Of a stretch of DNA of 45,928 nt, positions 1 to 9,158 are shown piece by piece; position 1 is the stretch's first letter; every line of letters starts with the position of its first letter. The notes under the pieces were generated by a model that did not search any database, was not told the origin of the DNA, and saw only the letters and a list, made by a program, of their open reading frames with translations. Origin of the DNA: Bryobacterales bacterium. Lineage in GTDB: Bacteria > Acidobacteriota > Terriglobia > Bryobacterales > UBA6623. The stretch is from the NCBI GenBank assembly GCA_022824585.1, contig JAJDZN010000133.1, positions 1 to 45,928 on the forward strand, written 5' to 3'. The position numbers and the translations under genes are program-made.

Positions 1-356
1 TGCGGCACGCTAGCGGGGCGGGGTACTACGCGATGGCTGGCCAGGGGTTCGATCCGGAGTTCATTTTTGGCTGGCCAACGGCCCGGGTCGGCGTCATGGA
101 AGGCGAATCGGCCGTCCAGGCGATGTTCGCGAGCGAGTTGCGGGCCTTGGAGGAAGACGAGTCCGGCCCGCCGGAAGACTTGCGGCGCGAGATCGAGCTC
201 ACTCGCGAGCGCTATGACCGGACCCTCGACGCCAAATGGTGCGCGTCCCACGGGCACGTAGATGCCATCATCCGCCCCGGGGCTACGCGAGATGTCTTGA
301 TCAGCTGCTTGGAGGCCGTCCACGGCCACGGGTATGCGCTAGCGACGAAGGGCTGA
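1..356 (+). CDS. Acyl-CoA carboxylase carboxyltransferase subunit, C-terminal fragment
   Basis: The reading frame is open from the first bases (codons begin at position 3) to a TGA at 354-356, so only the last ~118 residues are present. The pattern AMAGQGFDP..FIFGWPTARVGVMEGESAVQ, followed by a DAIIRP..TRDVL segment, is the conserved C-terminal end of the biotin-dependent carboxyltransferase beta subunits (propionyl-, methylcrotonyl- or geranyl-CoA carboxylase). These transfer CO2 from carboxybiotin to an acyl-CoA in the cytoplasm. The short C-terminal half does not allow the acyl-CoA substrate to be named. The glutaconyl-CoA decarboxylase alpha subunit has the same fold and is an alternative. 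The next gene starts 87 bases downstream on the same strand. Confidence 0.85.
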   Translation, partial: RHASGAGYYAMAGQGFDPEFIFGWPTARVGVMEGESAVQAMFASELRALEEDESGPPEDLRREIELTRERYDRTLDAKWCASHGHVDAIIRPGATRDVLISCLEAVHGHGYALATKG

Positions 357-443
357 TTGCCGTTCCGTTGGCTGTCGAGAAACGGGAGTCAGAACGCGAG
401 CGTCCAATTTTTGGGGCCTGTGCAAGAATCAAGAACTGGCGCG

Positions 444-3400
444 ATGAGAGGGGTGGGCATCTTCGCAGCCGTTGGCGCTCTTGCCTTAGCGCCCGTCGCT
501 GCCGGCCCGGCCTTCGCGGCACCCGCGCACTTCGACAAGGTCGCCTGCGGGAATCCGCGCACTGCCCAGGAAGCTGTTTTCTTGGCGCAGCAGCGGGGGC
601 TGTCCGAGGGAAAGGAGCGCTTCAGCGCTCGTGCCCAGACCGGACCGTCGGTGCCGACCAGCGTGGACGGCATCGCGATCGTCGAAGCCACGCATGAAGT
701 GCTCTCGCCGCCACACCCGTTCGACCTGGCCAACTCCTCGATTACGATCACGCCCGAGCAGGACAGTTTCCGAGTCGCAGTTTCTACGTTTCCGGAAGGC
801 GCGCCGCTGCCGGAAGAGGGTACGCCTTTGGATCTGGAGGACGACGACTTCAAGCTCGTCGAGTTGCCGTTTGAGTTTCCCTACTACGGCTCTTCCCATG
901 ACAGTCTCTTCGTCAATTCCGACGGCAATCTCACCTTCGTGTACCCGGAGGCGAGTTCTCGGCCCAGAAACTATTCGCGGGCTGCCTACGGCCCCGCCCG
1001 GATCGCCCCCCTGTTTCGCGATCTAGATCCGAGCCGCGGAGGAAGCGTCCGCGTCGCGGCGACATCCGAAGCGCTGACCGTGGCGTGGCACGCCGTGCCG
1101 CTGTTTACCGAAGGCCCCGTGGGAGACCCGCAGACCTTCCAGGTGACAATCCATCGAAACGGCGACATCGAGTTCCGCTACGGGGACCTAACCCTCCTCG
1201 ATGCAGTGGTCGGCTTGTTTAGCGGCGAGGCCTTGAGCGGTGTCACAGCGGTCGATTGGAGCTCGGTCGAGTCCGAGCTATTCGACGCGGACAGCATTCT
1301 TGCCGAGGTTTTCGTGAGCGATCCTGTGATCGACGAGTTCGCCGTGGTGCATTCGTTCTATCGCAACCACGAGGATGCTTATGACACGGTGATCGTCTTC
1401 AACGATCTCGACATGGATGCCAGCGACTTTTCGCTCGCCCACGCTTACACCGTGCGGAACGAGATTCGCGGGATCGGCGAGTTCATCTACGATAGCGGCC
1501 GCGTGTTCGGCTCTCCGCGGCGGCTCTCGTCCTTCGTCAATATGGGCGCGCTGTCCGGCTACCCTTCCAGCCCGGCCGCGCCGATCCGGGGGCTGCCGCA
1601 TTCTTCGATGCTGACGATCCTGGCGCACGAGATCGGGCACCGGTTCTTGGCTTACACGCCGTTCAAGGATCCCGAGACCGGCGAGCTGTCCGATGCACTG
1701 CTCGGGCGGCAGTTCGCACACTGGAGCTTTTTCTTGAACTCTAGCGCTTCCGTGCTCGAGGGCAATGCCATCAGGGACAACGGCGAGGGTACGAGTCCCC
1801 GTTTCGAGACCACCGCTGCCACGCAGACTTACAGTCTCCTGGACCAGTACTTGATGGGACTGCTGGACCCGTCGGAGGTGCCGCCTACATTCTTGGTCAC
1901 GAATCCCACGTCGACGACCGGGTCGCTCGGCAATGCGGCGCGCACGCCGGAAGTCGGCGTGGAGTTCGACGGGGTCCGCAAGGAGATCCGCGTCGAGGAC
2001 ATCATCGAGGCAGTGGGTCCCCGCCGGCCCGACACATCCGTGTCTCAGAGACAGTTCCGCCAGGCGTTCATCCTGTTGGTGGACGAGGGTGCCCAGCCCA
2101 AGCCGGAATCGCTGCGCACGTTGAGACAACTCAGGAGGTGGTGGCTCTCCTTCTTCGATTTGCATTCCGAATCCAAGGCTTCAAGCTCCGCCGACCTCGC
2201 ACGGATGCTCCATTTGTCAACGTGGCCCGCAGGCGGGCTGCTGATCGGCTGTACCGGCTCGGCACGGGTCATGATTGCCGAGTCCCGCGACACAGACCTC
2301 GTCGTGAACCTCCGGCTTGACGGTGCCATAGCCGAAGTCCCCGCCACGGTGACGATCCCCGCGGGGGAAGTATTGGTCGAGTTCGAGGCTCGCGGACTGG
2401 AATCTGGCACGGCAACCCTGACCGCCGAGGCGGCCGAGGCTGGGTACGACCGCTTGGAGACCCGTTTAGTGGTGCGTGCTGACGCCACGGAACTCAGCTT
2501 GGAGCAGCTGCACTTTCCGGAGTGGTACGGCGTTGCAGGGTCGAGGCTGAGCGAGCCGCTGGACTACCGCGTTCGCGACGAGAACTTGGTGCCTTACAGC
2601 GGTGTCGAGCTTGCGTTCACAGTGACCGGCGCGGATGCCGCCGAAATCCAGTCCAGTCAGACCGACGCGTTCGGGCGAGCCGAGATCGAGTGGCCACTGG
2701 CGTCTTCAGCGGGCAGCCAGACACTGACGGCAACCATCAGCGGCGTGCCCGATAGCGCCGTGGAGACCCAAGCGGTCGTGTCGGAGAATCCGCCCGCCGT
2801 GATGGCCGCTCTCACGGCCAATGCCGCCAGTGGCGAGACTGCTGATGGCGGCCGGGGCTTCGCCCGCGGGAGCTTGGTGACGATCTACGGAAATGCATTG
2901 GGGACCGAGCCGTCCGAAGCTGACACGATCCTGACCTTCGACAATCCGGCTCTTCCGGTCGATCTGGGCCTGACCAGCGTGCATGTCGCTGGAGTGGCGG
3001 TTCCGTTGGTGAAGGTGTCCCAGACAGAGATTACCTTTCAGTTGCCCTTCCAGATCCCCGCGGATGCCGCGGATATCGTGGTGTCGTCACCGTTTGGGCG
3101 GACAGATCCTGTAATGATCCCCTTGGGGCCTGCACAGCCGGGAATCTTTCCCGATCGGGTGAGCGGGGGAGCGCGCGCTGCCGTGGTCGATCCGGACAAT
3201 CCGGGAGGCGGCGTGCTGCCGCGCGCGGGGGGCTTGCTGGAAGTCTATGGCACCGGACTCGGAGCGGTTAGCCCTCCCGGGCGCACCGGGCGGCCAGGCC
3301 TCTCCATGCCTAGGCAGAATGTAGTCGCAGAAACGGAAGCGTGGGTGGACGAACAGCCCGTCGAGGTCACCATGAGCGCGCTGGCATCTTTCGAGGCGGG

Positions 3401-3512
3401 CGTCTATGTGGTCACGCTAGACCTGCCCGCAGATCTCGAACCCGGCGATCACACGGTCAAGATCGCGGTCGGCGGGCACGAGAGCAATTCGGTCGCGTTC
3501 GAGTCGGAATAG
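444..3512 (+). CDS. Secreted HExxH protein with Ig-like and TIGR03437-type C-terminal domains
   Basis: A 1022-residue exported protein of unknown substrate. The frame extends upstream to a TTG at 357, but the ATG at 444 is preferred because it directly opens a typical signal peptide (MRGVGIF, a hydrophobic core, then AFA-AP). Residues ~130-180 resemble the 'LPFEFPYYG...VNSDGNLTF' module of extracellular proteins. A zinc-binding HEIGH motif lies at H395/E396/H399, with H426 a possible third ligand, followed by a LLDQYLMGL segment. One or two Ig-like domains follow at ~600-785. The last ~230 residues carry the 'GSLVTIYGNALG...' domain (TIGR03437), abundant in Solibacter-like Acidobacteria. Metalloprotease activity is inferred from the motif only. 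It stands alone, 30 bases before the VTT gene. Confidence 0.8.
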   Translation: MRGVGIFAAVGALALAPVAAGPAFAAPAHFDKVACGNPRTAQEAVFLAQQRGLSEGKERFSARAQTGPSVPTSVDGIAIVEATHEVLSPPHPFDLANSSITITPEQDSFRVAVSTFPEGAPLPEEGTPLDLEDDDFKLVELPFEFPYYGSSHDSLFVNSDGNLTFVYPEASSRPRNYSRAAYGPARIAPLFRDLDPSRGGSVRVAATSEALTVAWHAVPLFTEGPVGDPQTFQVTIHRNGDIEFRYGDLTLLDAVVGLFSGEALSGVTAVDWSSVESELFDADSILAEVFVSDPVIDEFAVVHSFYRNHEDAYDTVIVFNDLDMDASDFSLAHAYTVRNEIRGIGEFIYDSGRVFGSPRRLSSFVNMGALSGYPSSPAAPIRGLPHSSMLTILAHEIGHRFLAYTPFKDPETGELSDALLGRQFAHWSFFLNSSASVLEGNAIRDNGEGTSPRFETTAATQTYSLLDQYLMGLLDPSEVPPTFLVTNPTSTTGSLGNAARTPEVGVEFDGVRKEIRVEDIIEAVGPRRPDTSVSQRQFRQAFILLVDEGAQPKPESLRTLRQLRRWWLSFFDLHSESKASSSADLARMLHLSTWPAGGLLIGCTGSARVMIAESRDTDLVVNLRLDGAIAEVPATVTIPAGEVLVEFEARGLESGTATLTAEAAEAGYDRLETRLVVRADATELSLEQLHFPEWYGVAGSRLSEPLDYRVRDENLVPYSGVELAFTVTGADAAEIQSSQTDAFGRAEIEWPLASSAGSQTLTATISGVPDSAVETQAVVSENPPAVMAALTANAASGETADGGRGFARGSLVTIYGNALGTEPSEADTILTFDNPALPVDLGLTSVHVAGVAVPLVKVSQTEITFQLPFQIPADAADIVVSSPFGRTDPVMIPLGPAQPGIFPDRVSGGARAAVVDPDNPGGGVLPRAGGLLEVYGTGLGAVSPPGRTGRPGLSMPRQNVVAETEAWVDEQPVEVTMSALASFEAGVYVVTLDLPADLEPGDHTVKIAVGGHESNSVAFESE

Positions 3513-3542
3513 GACGAAACGCCATGTCGCTAGACTCGTAGG

Positions 3543-4220
3543 GTGCTGGGTGCGGTGCTTCGCTGGAGCCTCTTCACAAGTATCGTCCTCGTGCTGGTCT
3601 TAGTGCCGTTCTGGCTCCTCGAGGAGAGCATCGCGCGTCTCACCGTAGCGTTGCTGCAAGACTCCTCAGGCCGGGTCTCGGTCGGTGCGGCCATCGTGCT
3701 GTTGCTGGCCTCCGACCTGTTCGTGCCCGTCCCCTCGAGTCTGGTGGCGACAGCTTCGGGAATGTTGTTGGGTCTGGTGCCGGGCATGGCGGCCACTTGG
3801 GTCGGAATGCAATCCGGGGCGCTCGCCGGTTACGGCGTCGGCCGCTGGGCCGGCAGGCGGGTTGCGGCCCGAATAGTGGGCGAATCCGAGCTTCGGCGCG
3901 CCGCCGGCGCTCATGCCCGTTGGGGCGGCCTTTTCCTGATCGCGTCACGGGCCGTGCCGGTTCTCGCCGAGGGTTCCGTCGTGATCGCGGGGGTGGCAAG
4001 CATGCCGCTGCTACGCTTCTTCGCCTGTGTCGGCATGTCCAATCTCGCGATTGCGACGGTCTATGCGGGTGTGGGAGCATACGTCCGCGACGTCAACACA
4101 TTCTTGATGGCGTTTGCGGCTTCTATCCTGCTTCCCGGGACTTTGATGCTGGCGCACCGGGCACTTGCGGCGCGAGCGGCTCGCCGCTCCGCGGCTGCGC
4201 AATGGGGACGGACCGTCTGA
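3543..4220 (+). CDS. VTT-domain (DedA/TVP38-type) membrane protein
   Basis: A 225-residue polytopic inner-membrane protein starting at GTG 3543. Hydrophobic segments lie at about residues 7-27, 45-90, 120-150 and 155-205. The central stretch DLFVPVPSSLVATASGMLLG, the following Gly-rich GYGVGRWAG, and the later SRAVPVLAEGSVVIAG are the hallmark re-entrant helices of the VTT domain (SNARE-associated Golgi/DedA superfamily). Related proteins act in lipid scrambling or flipping and in membrane homeostasis; the substrate here cannot be read from sequence. The gene lies 22 bases before the SAM hydrolase start and is probably co-transcribed with it. Confidence 0.75.
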   Translation: MLGAVLRWSLFTSIVLVLVLVPFWLLEESIARLTVALLQDSSGRVSVGAAIVLLLASDLFVPVPSSLVATASGMLLGLVPGMAATWVGMQSGALAGYGVGRWAGRRVAARIVGESELRRAAGAHARWGGLFLIASRAVPVLAEGSVVIAGVASMPLLRFFACVGMSNLAIATVYAGVGAYVRDVNTFLMAFAASILLPGTLMLAHRALAARAARRSAAAQWGRTV

Positions 4221-4242
4221 TCGTCGGGCAGGGAGAGCGAGT

Positions 4243-5031
4243 ATGTCCCAAGGGTTGCCCGGTGTGCTGACGCTCACAACCGACTTTGGCTACCGCGACC
4301 ACTATGTCGGGGCGATGAAGGGCGTGGTGGCCAGTCTCGCTCCGGGCGTGCAGGTCTTCGACATCACCCACGACGTGCCGAGCTTCGACGTCGCCGAGGG
4401 CGCGTTCGCGATCGCGCAGGCGTGGCGGAGCTATCCCGACGGCACTGTGCACGTGGTGGTTGTGGACCCCGGGGTCGGCTCGTCGCGGGCGCCCATCGCA
4501 GCCGCGGCGGGCCGGCACTTTTTCGTGGCGCCGGACAACGGGGTGCTGTCGCAGGTCTTGGAGTCGGTCTCGGCGTCCAGCGTCCGACGGGTCGAGACCC
4601 GGCACGGACTGGGGGAGATCAGCCGGACGTTTCACGGGCGCGACCTGTTTGCCCCGGTTGCGGCTAGGTTGGCAGCCGGCCTGAAGTTCGAGGACGTCGG
4701 CCCTGGCATGGCCGAACCGGTTCGGCTTTCCCCGGTCGCTGTCGCCGCAGGCATCGGGGCCGTGCTCCACGTGGACCGGTTCGGGAACGTCGTGACCAGC
4801 TTTCGTCCGGAGGACCTGGCAGACGGTTCAGGGCTCGAGGTCGGCGGAAGGGTCGTTGGCTCGCGAGCCGATTCGTATGCCGATGCTGCCGAAGGCGAGC
4901 CGTTCCTGATTTTGGGTAGTTCTGGATATGTGGAGATTTCGTTGAACCGGGGCAGCGCGGCGGCTTCGCTGCAAGTGCGGGCGGGAGCGCCCGTGGCGCT
5001 GGCGTGCCTTCAGTCTGGCCAGGGAGTGTAG
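4243..5031 (+). CDS. S-adenosyl-L-methionine hydrolase (adenosine-forming), DUF62/SAM_HAT family
   Basis: A 262-residue soluble enzyme. The ATG at 4243 is chosen over an upstream in-frame ATG at 4165 because it follows a GGGAGAG ribosome-binding site and begins right before the conserved TLTTDFGYRDHYVGAMKG motif. DPGVGSSR and APDNGVLS, the other family signatures, follow at about residues 80 and 102. The C-terminal beta-barrel part (DRFGNVVTSF, GSSGYVEISLNRGSAA) is complete. Family members cleave SAM with water or hydroxide to adenosine and methionine; some relatives are halogenases, but no halogenase-specific feature is apparent. Confidence 0.88.
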   Translation: MSQGLPGVLTLTTDFGYRDHYVGAMKGVVASLAPGVQVFDITHDVPSFDVAEGAFAIAQAWRSYPDGTVHVVVVDPGVGSSRAPIAAAAGRHFFVAPDNGVLSQVLESVSASSVRRVETRHGLGEISRTFHGRDLFAPVAARLAAGLKFEDVGPGMAEPVRLSPVAVAAGIGAVLHVDRFGNVVTSFRPEDLADGSGLEVGGRVVGSRADSYADAAEGEPFLILGSSGYVEISLNRGSAAASLQVRAGAPVALACLQSGQGV

Positions 5032-5082
5032 CCCTTCCAACGCTGAGCCGCGCGGTGCGCGCTTGAATCTATCGCTCCGCAG

Positions 5083-5460
5083 CAAGATACGCTGATGACG
5101 CGAACGCTCCAAGCGTAGTTCGTTGTCGGCATCAAGGTCGAGCAGCGGCACGTTTGCCAGGAGCAGCAGGCCAACCAGCGCATGGATGAGCGTGGCCTTG
5201 CCTGGGCGAGCCAAGCTCATGACGGGGACGTCGTGGCGGTCGCGCATGCATGCGACGCAGGCCCTGAGCACTTCGGGCGGCAGCGTGCCGGAATCAACAA
5301 GGTCGCCGACCGTGAGGTGTGCCAAGGGGCTCCAGCGTAGGCTGCAGGCGCGGCTGGCGCAATTCCACGCAAGTCTCGGCAACGATCGCTTTCACGACAG
5401 ACTTGAGATCGGGGAGTCGAACTCGGTTCTGCGGATTCCGCGCTTGGGTCTGTCTGCGCC
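5083..5460 (-). pseudogene. Decayed CpaF/TadA (VirB11-like) secretion ATPase fragment
   Basis: Read on the minus strand, 5322-5083 encodes SPLAHLTVGDLVDSGTLPP..LRACVA, then a hydrophobic strand, ARPGKATLIHAL and DADNELRLE. The order matches the core of CpaF/TrbB-type ATPases of Tad pili and type IV secretion: 'LTLDDLV..GTLTP..LRACVAAR..ILVSGGTGSGKTTL..AL' then 'EDTAELQLQ'. The upstream part (VRLPDLKSVVKAIVA, matching the family's 'ARLPDGSRVNAI') is in another frame, so a frameshift lies near 5340. The Walker A motif has lost residues around GSGKTT. The Walker B and arginine-finger parts are absent. This is therefore a dead remnant. The match is by eye, and a TrbB relative is equally possible. 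Confidence 0.45.
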
Positions 5461-5534
5461 GCGGGTCGATAATGCAGCGGAAGGGATGCAGCGGAAGGGA
5501 GGGGCCGAGTCCGAACTTCTGCTAGGCTACGGGC

Positions 5535-5828
5535 GTGAGCGCCGAGTTGATCGGCATTCTAGGCGTTGGCGTGGCCCTGACGGTCGGGCTCGGCGGGCTG
5601 ATCCTCACCATCAGCGGCTGGCTGCGCGGCGATATCCGGGAGCCGGCCGGGCGGGTCGCGGCGTTGGAGCGCGGGGTCGGCGGGCTGGAGCAGCGCGTGG
5701 CTCGCATCGAGGGGCTGTTTGAGGGCGCGGGCTTGTCCCGCGCGCGCGAGCCGGCCGAAGTCACGGGAGCTAGTGGGGCCGCGAACCGATCCTTTCGCGG
5801 GCAGCGGGCCAGCGCCTGCCGGAACTAG
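5535..5828 (+). CDS. Small membrane-anchored coiled-coil protein of unknown function
   Basis: A 97-residue reading frame starting at GTG 5535. Residues 5-28 form one strong transmembrane helix (IGILGVGVALTVGLGGLILTI). A heptad-patterned segment follows (RVAALERGVGGLEQRVARIEGLFEG, broken here only by its own sequence), predicted as a coiled coil. Short proteins of this plan, one helix plus a 'LE.R..RIEGLLEG' tail, recur in environmental symbiont genomes without known function. The last ~25 residues look unstructured and could result from a frameshift beyond the usual stop. It sits between the ATPase relic and fhs. It is a plausible but not certain gene. Confidence 0.5.
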   Translation: MSAELIGILGVGVALTVGLGGLILTISGWLRGDIREPAGRVAALERGVGGLEQRVARIEGLFEGAGLSRAREPAEVTGASGAANRSFRGQRASACRN

Positions 5829-6017
5829 GCCGCGCAGCTGTACAGCGAAGCGTCGGGGAGTGAGACGGCTTCCCATGCTGCGACCCTCTCCGGAACCGAT
5901 CGTTTTCGAGACGATCAGCGCGGTATTGATCCCGAGCGCCCTTACTTTGCCGCGAGCAGCACCTTCCGGCCAGACCCCTTCCTAGCCGCCGCTACGGCCC
6001 TTGCCTGTCCGGCTGGA
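5829..6017. other. Intergenic space between the small membrane protein and fhs
   Basis: No gene is supported here. A short inverted repeat GATCGT-n7-ACGATC lies at 5898-5916, but no T-run follows, so it is not called a terminator. Confidence 0.4.
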
Positions 6018-7697
6018 CTAGCCCAGGCCTTCCACCAAGCCGTCGTCCGTGACGCGGATGGATTCCGCGGCGGGCACCCTAGGGAGCCCGGGCATCGTCA
6101 TGATCTCACCGCAGATTGCCACGACGAAACCGGCACCGGAGGCCAAGCGAACCTCCCGGACGGGCACGGAATGTCCGCTGGGCGAGCCCAGCAGCTTGGG
6201 ATCGGCAGAGAAGCTGTACTGTGTCTTGGCCATGCATACCGGAAGCTTGCCGTAGCCGGACTCGTCCCAGCGACTCAGCTGGCCGCGAACCTTTTTGCCC
6301 GCCTCAATGCCGTCAGCATGGTAAATCCGCCTCGCCACGGCTTGCATTTTCTCTAGCAGGGGCATTTCGTCCGGATAGAGCGGTGCGAATCGGCTGTTGC
6401 GCTTCTGCAGCATTGCGATGACGTGACGAGCAAGCGCCTCCGCTCCCGCCGATCCGTCTGCCCAGTGAGTGCAAGGTGTCGCTTCGATGCCGTGGGCGCT
6501 CGCGTAGGACTGGATGGCGGCAACCTCGTCATCAGTGTCCGTAGGGAAACGGTTGATTGCCACGGTGGTCGGCACGCCGAACTGCCGGAGGTTGTCGATG
6601 TGTCGCCCTAGGTTGGCGCAGCCCTTCTCGACTGCGGCGGCGTTCTCGACAGCGAGGTCGTTCTTGTCGACTCCGCCGTTCCACTTCAGGGCGCGCACCG
6701 TGGCGACAATTACCGCTGCCTCGGGATTCAGCCCAGCGCTGCGGCACTTGATGTCGAAGAACTTCTCGGCTCCCAGGTCCGCGCCGAACCCGGCCTCGGT
6801 GACGACGTAGTCCGCGAGCTTCAGCGCTGTCTTGGTTGCAATGACGGAATTGCAGCCGTGGGCGATGTTCGCGAACGGGCCGCCATGGATGAACGCGGGG
6901 GTGTTTTCGATGGTCTGCACCAGATTCGGTTGCATCGCGTCCTGCAAGAGCACGCTCATGGCGCCATCCGCGCGAAGGTCGCGGCAATGCACGGGGGAGC
7001 GGTCGCGGCGGTAGCCGACGATGATTTCGCCGAGCCTTCGCCTCAGGTCGCGCAGGTCGCTTGCCAGGCACAAGATGGCCATGATCTCGGAGGCGGCCGT
7101 GATATCGAATCCGGTCTCGCGGGGGAACCCGTTGCGAACGCCTCCCAGCGAGCTGACGATCTGGCGCAATGCGCGGTCGTTCGTGTCGAGAACGCGCCGC
7201 CAGACCACACGCCGGGTGTCGATACCTGCCTTGCCATGCCAGTGGATGCTGTTGTCAACCATTGCGGCGAGCAAGTTGTGAGCGGCGGCGATCGCGTGAA
7301 AGTCTCCCGTGAAGTGGAGGTTTATGTCCTCCATCGGCACGACTTGAGCACGCCCGCCGCCGGTGGCCCCTCCCTTCATCCCGAAACACGGGCCTAGCGA
7401 AGGTTCGCGCAAGCAGATCGCAGTCGTATTGCCTAGCTGGCTCAGGGCGTCGCCTAGGCCGACTGTGGTCGTGGTCTTGCCCTCGCCGGGAGGCGTCGGG
7501 TTCACCCCGGTGACCAAGATCAGCTTTCCGTCCGGTCGCCCTCCCAGCGAGTCCGTGAACTGCCGGGACAGTTTCGCCTTGTCGCGACCGAACGCGAGGA
7601 CATGCTCGCTTGGGATTCCAAGCTTGGCCCCAACCTCGTGTATTGGCCTAAGTCTTGCCGCGCGCGCTATTTCGATGTCAGTGTTGAAAGAAGCCAT
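6018..7697 (-). CDS. fhs: Formate-tetrahydrofolate ligase
   Basis: A 559-residue protein of the usual family length. It catalyses the ATP-dependent ligation of formate to tetrahydrofolate, giving 10-formyl-THF for purine synthesis and one-carbon metabolism in the cytoplasm. The signature [20 protein letters not shown] contains the P-loop at residues ~69-75. [30 protein letters not shown] is intact, and the C-terminus keeps the family's [13 protein letters not shown] pattern. The ATG at 7697 fits the family N-terminus, although no good Shine-Dalgarno is seen. It is a single gene; the neighbours on both sides are unrelated. Confidence 0.95.
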   Translation of the reverse strand: MASFNTDIEIARAARLRPIHEVGAKLGIPSEHVLAFGRDKAKLSRQFTDSLGGRPDGKLILVTGVNPTPPGEGKTTTTVGLGDALSQLGNTTAICLREPSLGPCFGMKGGATGGGRAQVVPMEDINLHFTGDFHAIAAAHNLLAAMVDNSIHWHGKAGIDTRRVVWRRVLDTNDRALRQIVSSLGGVRNGFPRETGFDITAASEIMAILCLASDLRDLRRRLGEIIVGYRRDRSPVHCRDLRADGAMSVLLQDAMQPNLVQTIENTPAFIHGGPFANIAHGCNSVIATKTALKLADYVVTEAGFGADLGAEKFFDIKCRSAGLNPEAAVIVATVRALKWNGGVDKNDLAVENAAAVEKGCANLGRHIDNLRQFGVPTTVAINRFPTDTDDEVAAIQSYASAHGIEATPCTHWADGSAGAEALARHVIAMLQKRNSRFAPLYPDEMPLLEKMQAVARRIYHADGIEAGKKVRGQLSRWDESGYGKLPVCMAKTQYSFSADPKLLGSPSGHSVPVREVRLASGAGFVVAICGEIMTMPGLPRVPAAESIRVTDDGLVEGLG

Positions 7698-8123
7698 AGG
7701 AAGCAGTCCGCTCTAGATCGACGAAGATTGTCGGATTGCGCGCTGGCAGGACTGGCCACTGCCGGGATCGAGGGGCGGCGAGCAATCGGCCGTCCGCTGC
7801 GAACTGCTAGGGCGGGGCATTTGTGGCCAGCCATCTCGGCGAAGGCAGGCCTGCCTTCCAGTGGATGTCATTGCACGAGAGCGTCCTTGATATCTCGGAT
7901 TGTAGCCGACCGGTTGGAATCTCGACATTCGGGGCCGGTTGGCGCGCTGCACTAGGCCGATCCTGCTGCGTCAGTTCCGATCTCGGTCTCGGCTCCGCGA
8001 TGCGGTGGCCGGGGAGCGCCCGGAGAATGCGCCGGTTGGGGTGGTTCTCATCAGCGCCGGAAGTAGTGCTTCGGACGACGCTACAAGATTGGCCGGGCTG
8101 CTGCGCCGGATTTCGTTCTAAGT
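7698..8123. other. Intergenic region, 426 bases, no supported gene
   Basis: Six-frame reading gives only short, low-complexity Arg/Ser-rich frames that resemble no protein family, and no tRNA-like cloverleaf was found. It should hold the fhs promoter on the minus strand, but no convincing -35/-10 pair was recognised. Confidence 0.5.
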
Positions 8124-8987
8124 CTAGTCGGCGCGAAGAACGGGGTATGTGCTTGGCTTGCTCTTGAGATAGCGGTAAGGATTGACGGTCAGACCTCTGG
8201 AAGTCACCTCGTAGTGGACATGAGCGCCCGTCGTGCGCCCTGTCGATCCCACTAAACCGATCAGCTCGCCACGCTGTACCGGCTGGCCTGGCCGAACAAG
8301 GCATTCCTTGAGATGTCCGTAGGTGGTGCTGAAGCCACCCTTGCCGTGAAGTATCTTCACGCAGTTTCCAAGTCCTGCATCCCAGCCCGTCATCGAGACG
8401 AATCCGTCCGCCGTCGCCAGAACCGGGGAACCATACGGCGCGCTAATGTCTATCCCGCGGTGAAAGGTGCCCTTGCCGTGGAATGGGTCTAGGCGCCTTC
8501 CATAGGTGCTCGTGATGTGGCCCTTTACTGGCCAGATCGACGGAGTGCTGTTCGCCAGCAGAGCCGGGCCGCCCACCGAGGAGCGGTCCAGCGCGCCCTG
8601 AAGGCGGTCATATTGGTTCAGCGACGCGTAGTAGGCCGGGGCGAGATCCGAACCGAAGGCATCTTCTGCCCCAAAGGCGTCGCGTTGAATGCCGTAGGCG
8701 ATCGAGACTTGGTACGCCAAGCCACTCAGCGAAGCCAGATGTTCCTCGCGCTCTTGCGAGGTCAGCACGAGGCTCTCGTACTCCTCGCGCAGCGCCTCGC
8801 TCTGGGAAAGCAGCCGCTCTGCCTCTTGCGACTTCTTGAAGTATCCGGCCGCTAGGCCGATGGTTGCCAGCAGCGCGACCGCTACAACGCTAGCGGCGGC
8901 CTGCAATCCTAGGTGCGAGACCTCGAAGCGCCCAAGACGGCCCAGCCTAGGGTGGGCAATAATGACTAGGAATCGTTTGTCTCGCAT
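8124..8987 (-). CDS. Membrane-anchored M23 peptidase (peptidoglycan endopeptidase)
   Basis: A 287-residue protein with a short cytoplasmic N-terminus, one membrane helix (~residues 29-50) and a coiled-coil linker (~52-90). An M23/LytM domain (~150-280) carries the zinc ligands H176/D180 (HRGID) and the HVH motif at 256-258. Such proteins cut peptide cross-links in peptidoglycan, or act as degenerate activators of amidases. The metal site is intact here, so it is probably active in the periplasm. It is the first gene behind the promoter at 9066-9093 and is not followed by a linked gene (fhs is 426 bases away). Confidence 0.9.
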   Translation of the reverse strand: MRDKRFLVIIAHPRLGRLGRFEVSHLGLQAAASVVAVALLATIGLAAGYFKKSQEAERLLSQSEALREEYESLVLTSQEREEHLASLSGLAYQVSIAYGIQRDAFGAEDAFGSDLAPAYYASLNQYDRLQGALDRSSVGGPALLANSTPSIWPVKGHITSTYGRRLDPFHGKGTFHRGIDISAPYGSPVLATADGFVSMTGWDAGLGNCVKILHGKGGFSTTYGHLKECLVRPGQPVQRGELIGLVGSTGRTTGAHVHYEVTSRGLTVNPYRYLKSKPSTYPVLRAD

Positions 8988-9065
8988 GCGGAACCTAGTG
9001 CTGGCTCAGTGAACTGACCGATGCGCACGAGCGTCATTGCGCGATTTTGGGCCCCAAATTCCCAA

Positions 9066-9093
9066 ATTACACGAGGATGGACAGCATTGTCAA
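9066..9093 (-). promoter_or_regulatory. Sigma70-type promoter for the M23 peptidase gene
   Basis: On the minus strand TTGACA (9093-9088) is followed after 16 bases by TGTAAT (9071-9066). This is a full -35 match and a 5/6 -10 match. The expected start of transcription near 9059 gives a leader of about 70 bases before the ATG at 8987. Confidence 0.5.
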
Positions 9094-9137
9094 GTAACAA
9101 TTCGGTCAACAAGGCCTTGGCGATGTGCGATTTAGCT

Positions 9138-9149
9138 CGAATCGATTCG
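9138..9149. repeat. Perfect 12-bp palindrome ahead of thiL
   Basis: CGAATCGATTCG reads identically on both strands and ends 9 bases before the thiL ATG. It could be an operator or a small hairpin over the ribosome-binding region. No Shine-Dalgarno-like sequence is visible at this start. Function is unproven. Confidence 0.35.
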
Positions 9150-9158
9150 CGCTAGGCC

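Noticed and set aside
1278-2165. A 295-residue minus-strand frame inside the secreted HExxH gene
   Set aside because: It is a shadow frame: the plus strand has the zinc motif and coherent domains here, while the minus frame has none.
5123-5722. A 199-residue plus-strand frame
   Set aside because: It is Arg/Ser-rich without domain similarity. The minus strand shows the ATPase relic and the small membrane gene occupies the rest.
5898-5916. GATCGT...ACGATC stem as an intrinsic terminator
   Set aside because: No U-tract follows on either strand and the stem is only 6 bp.
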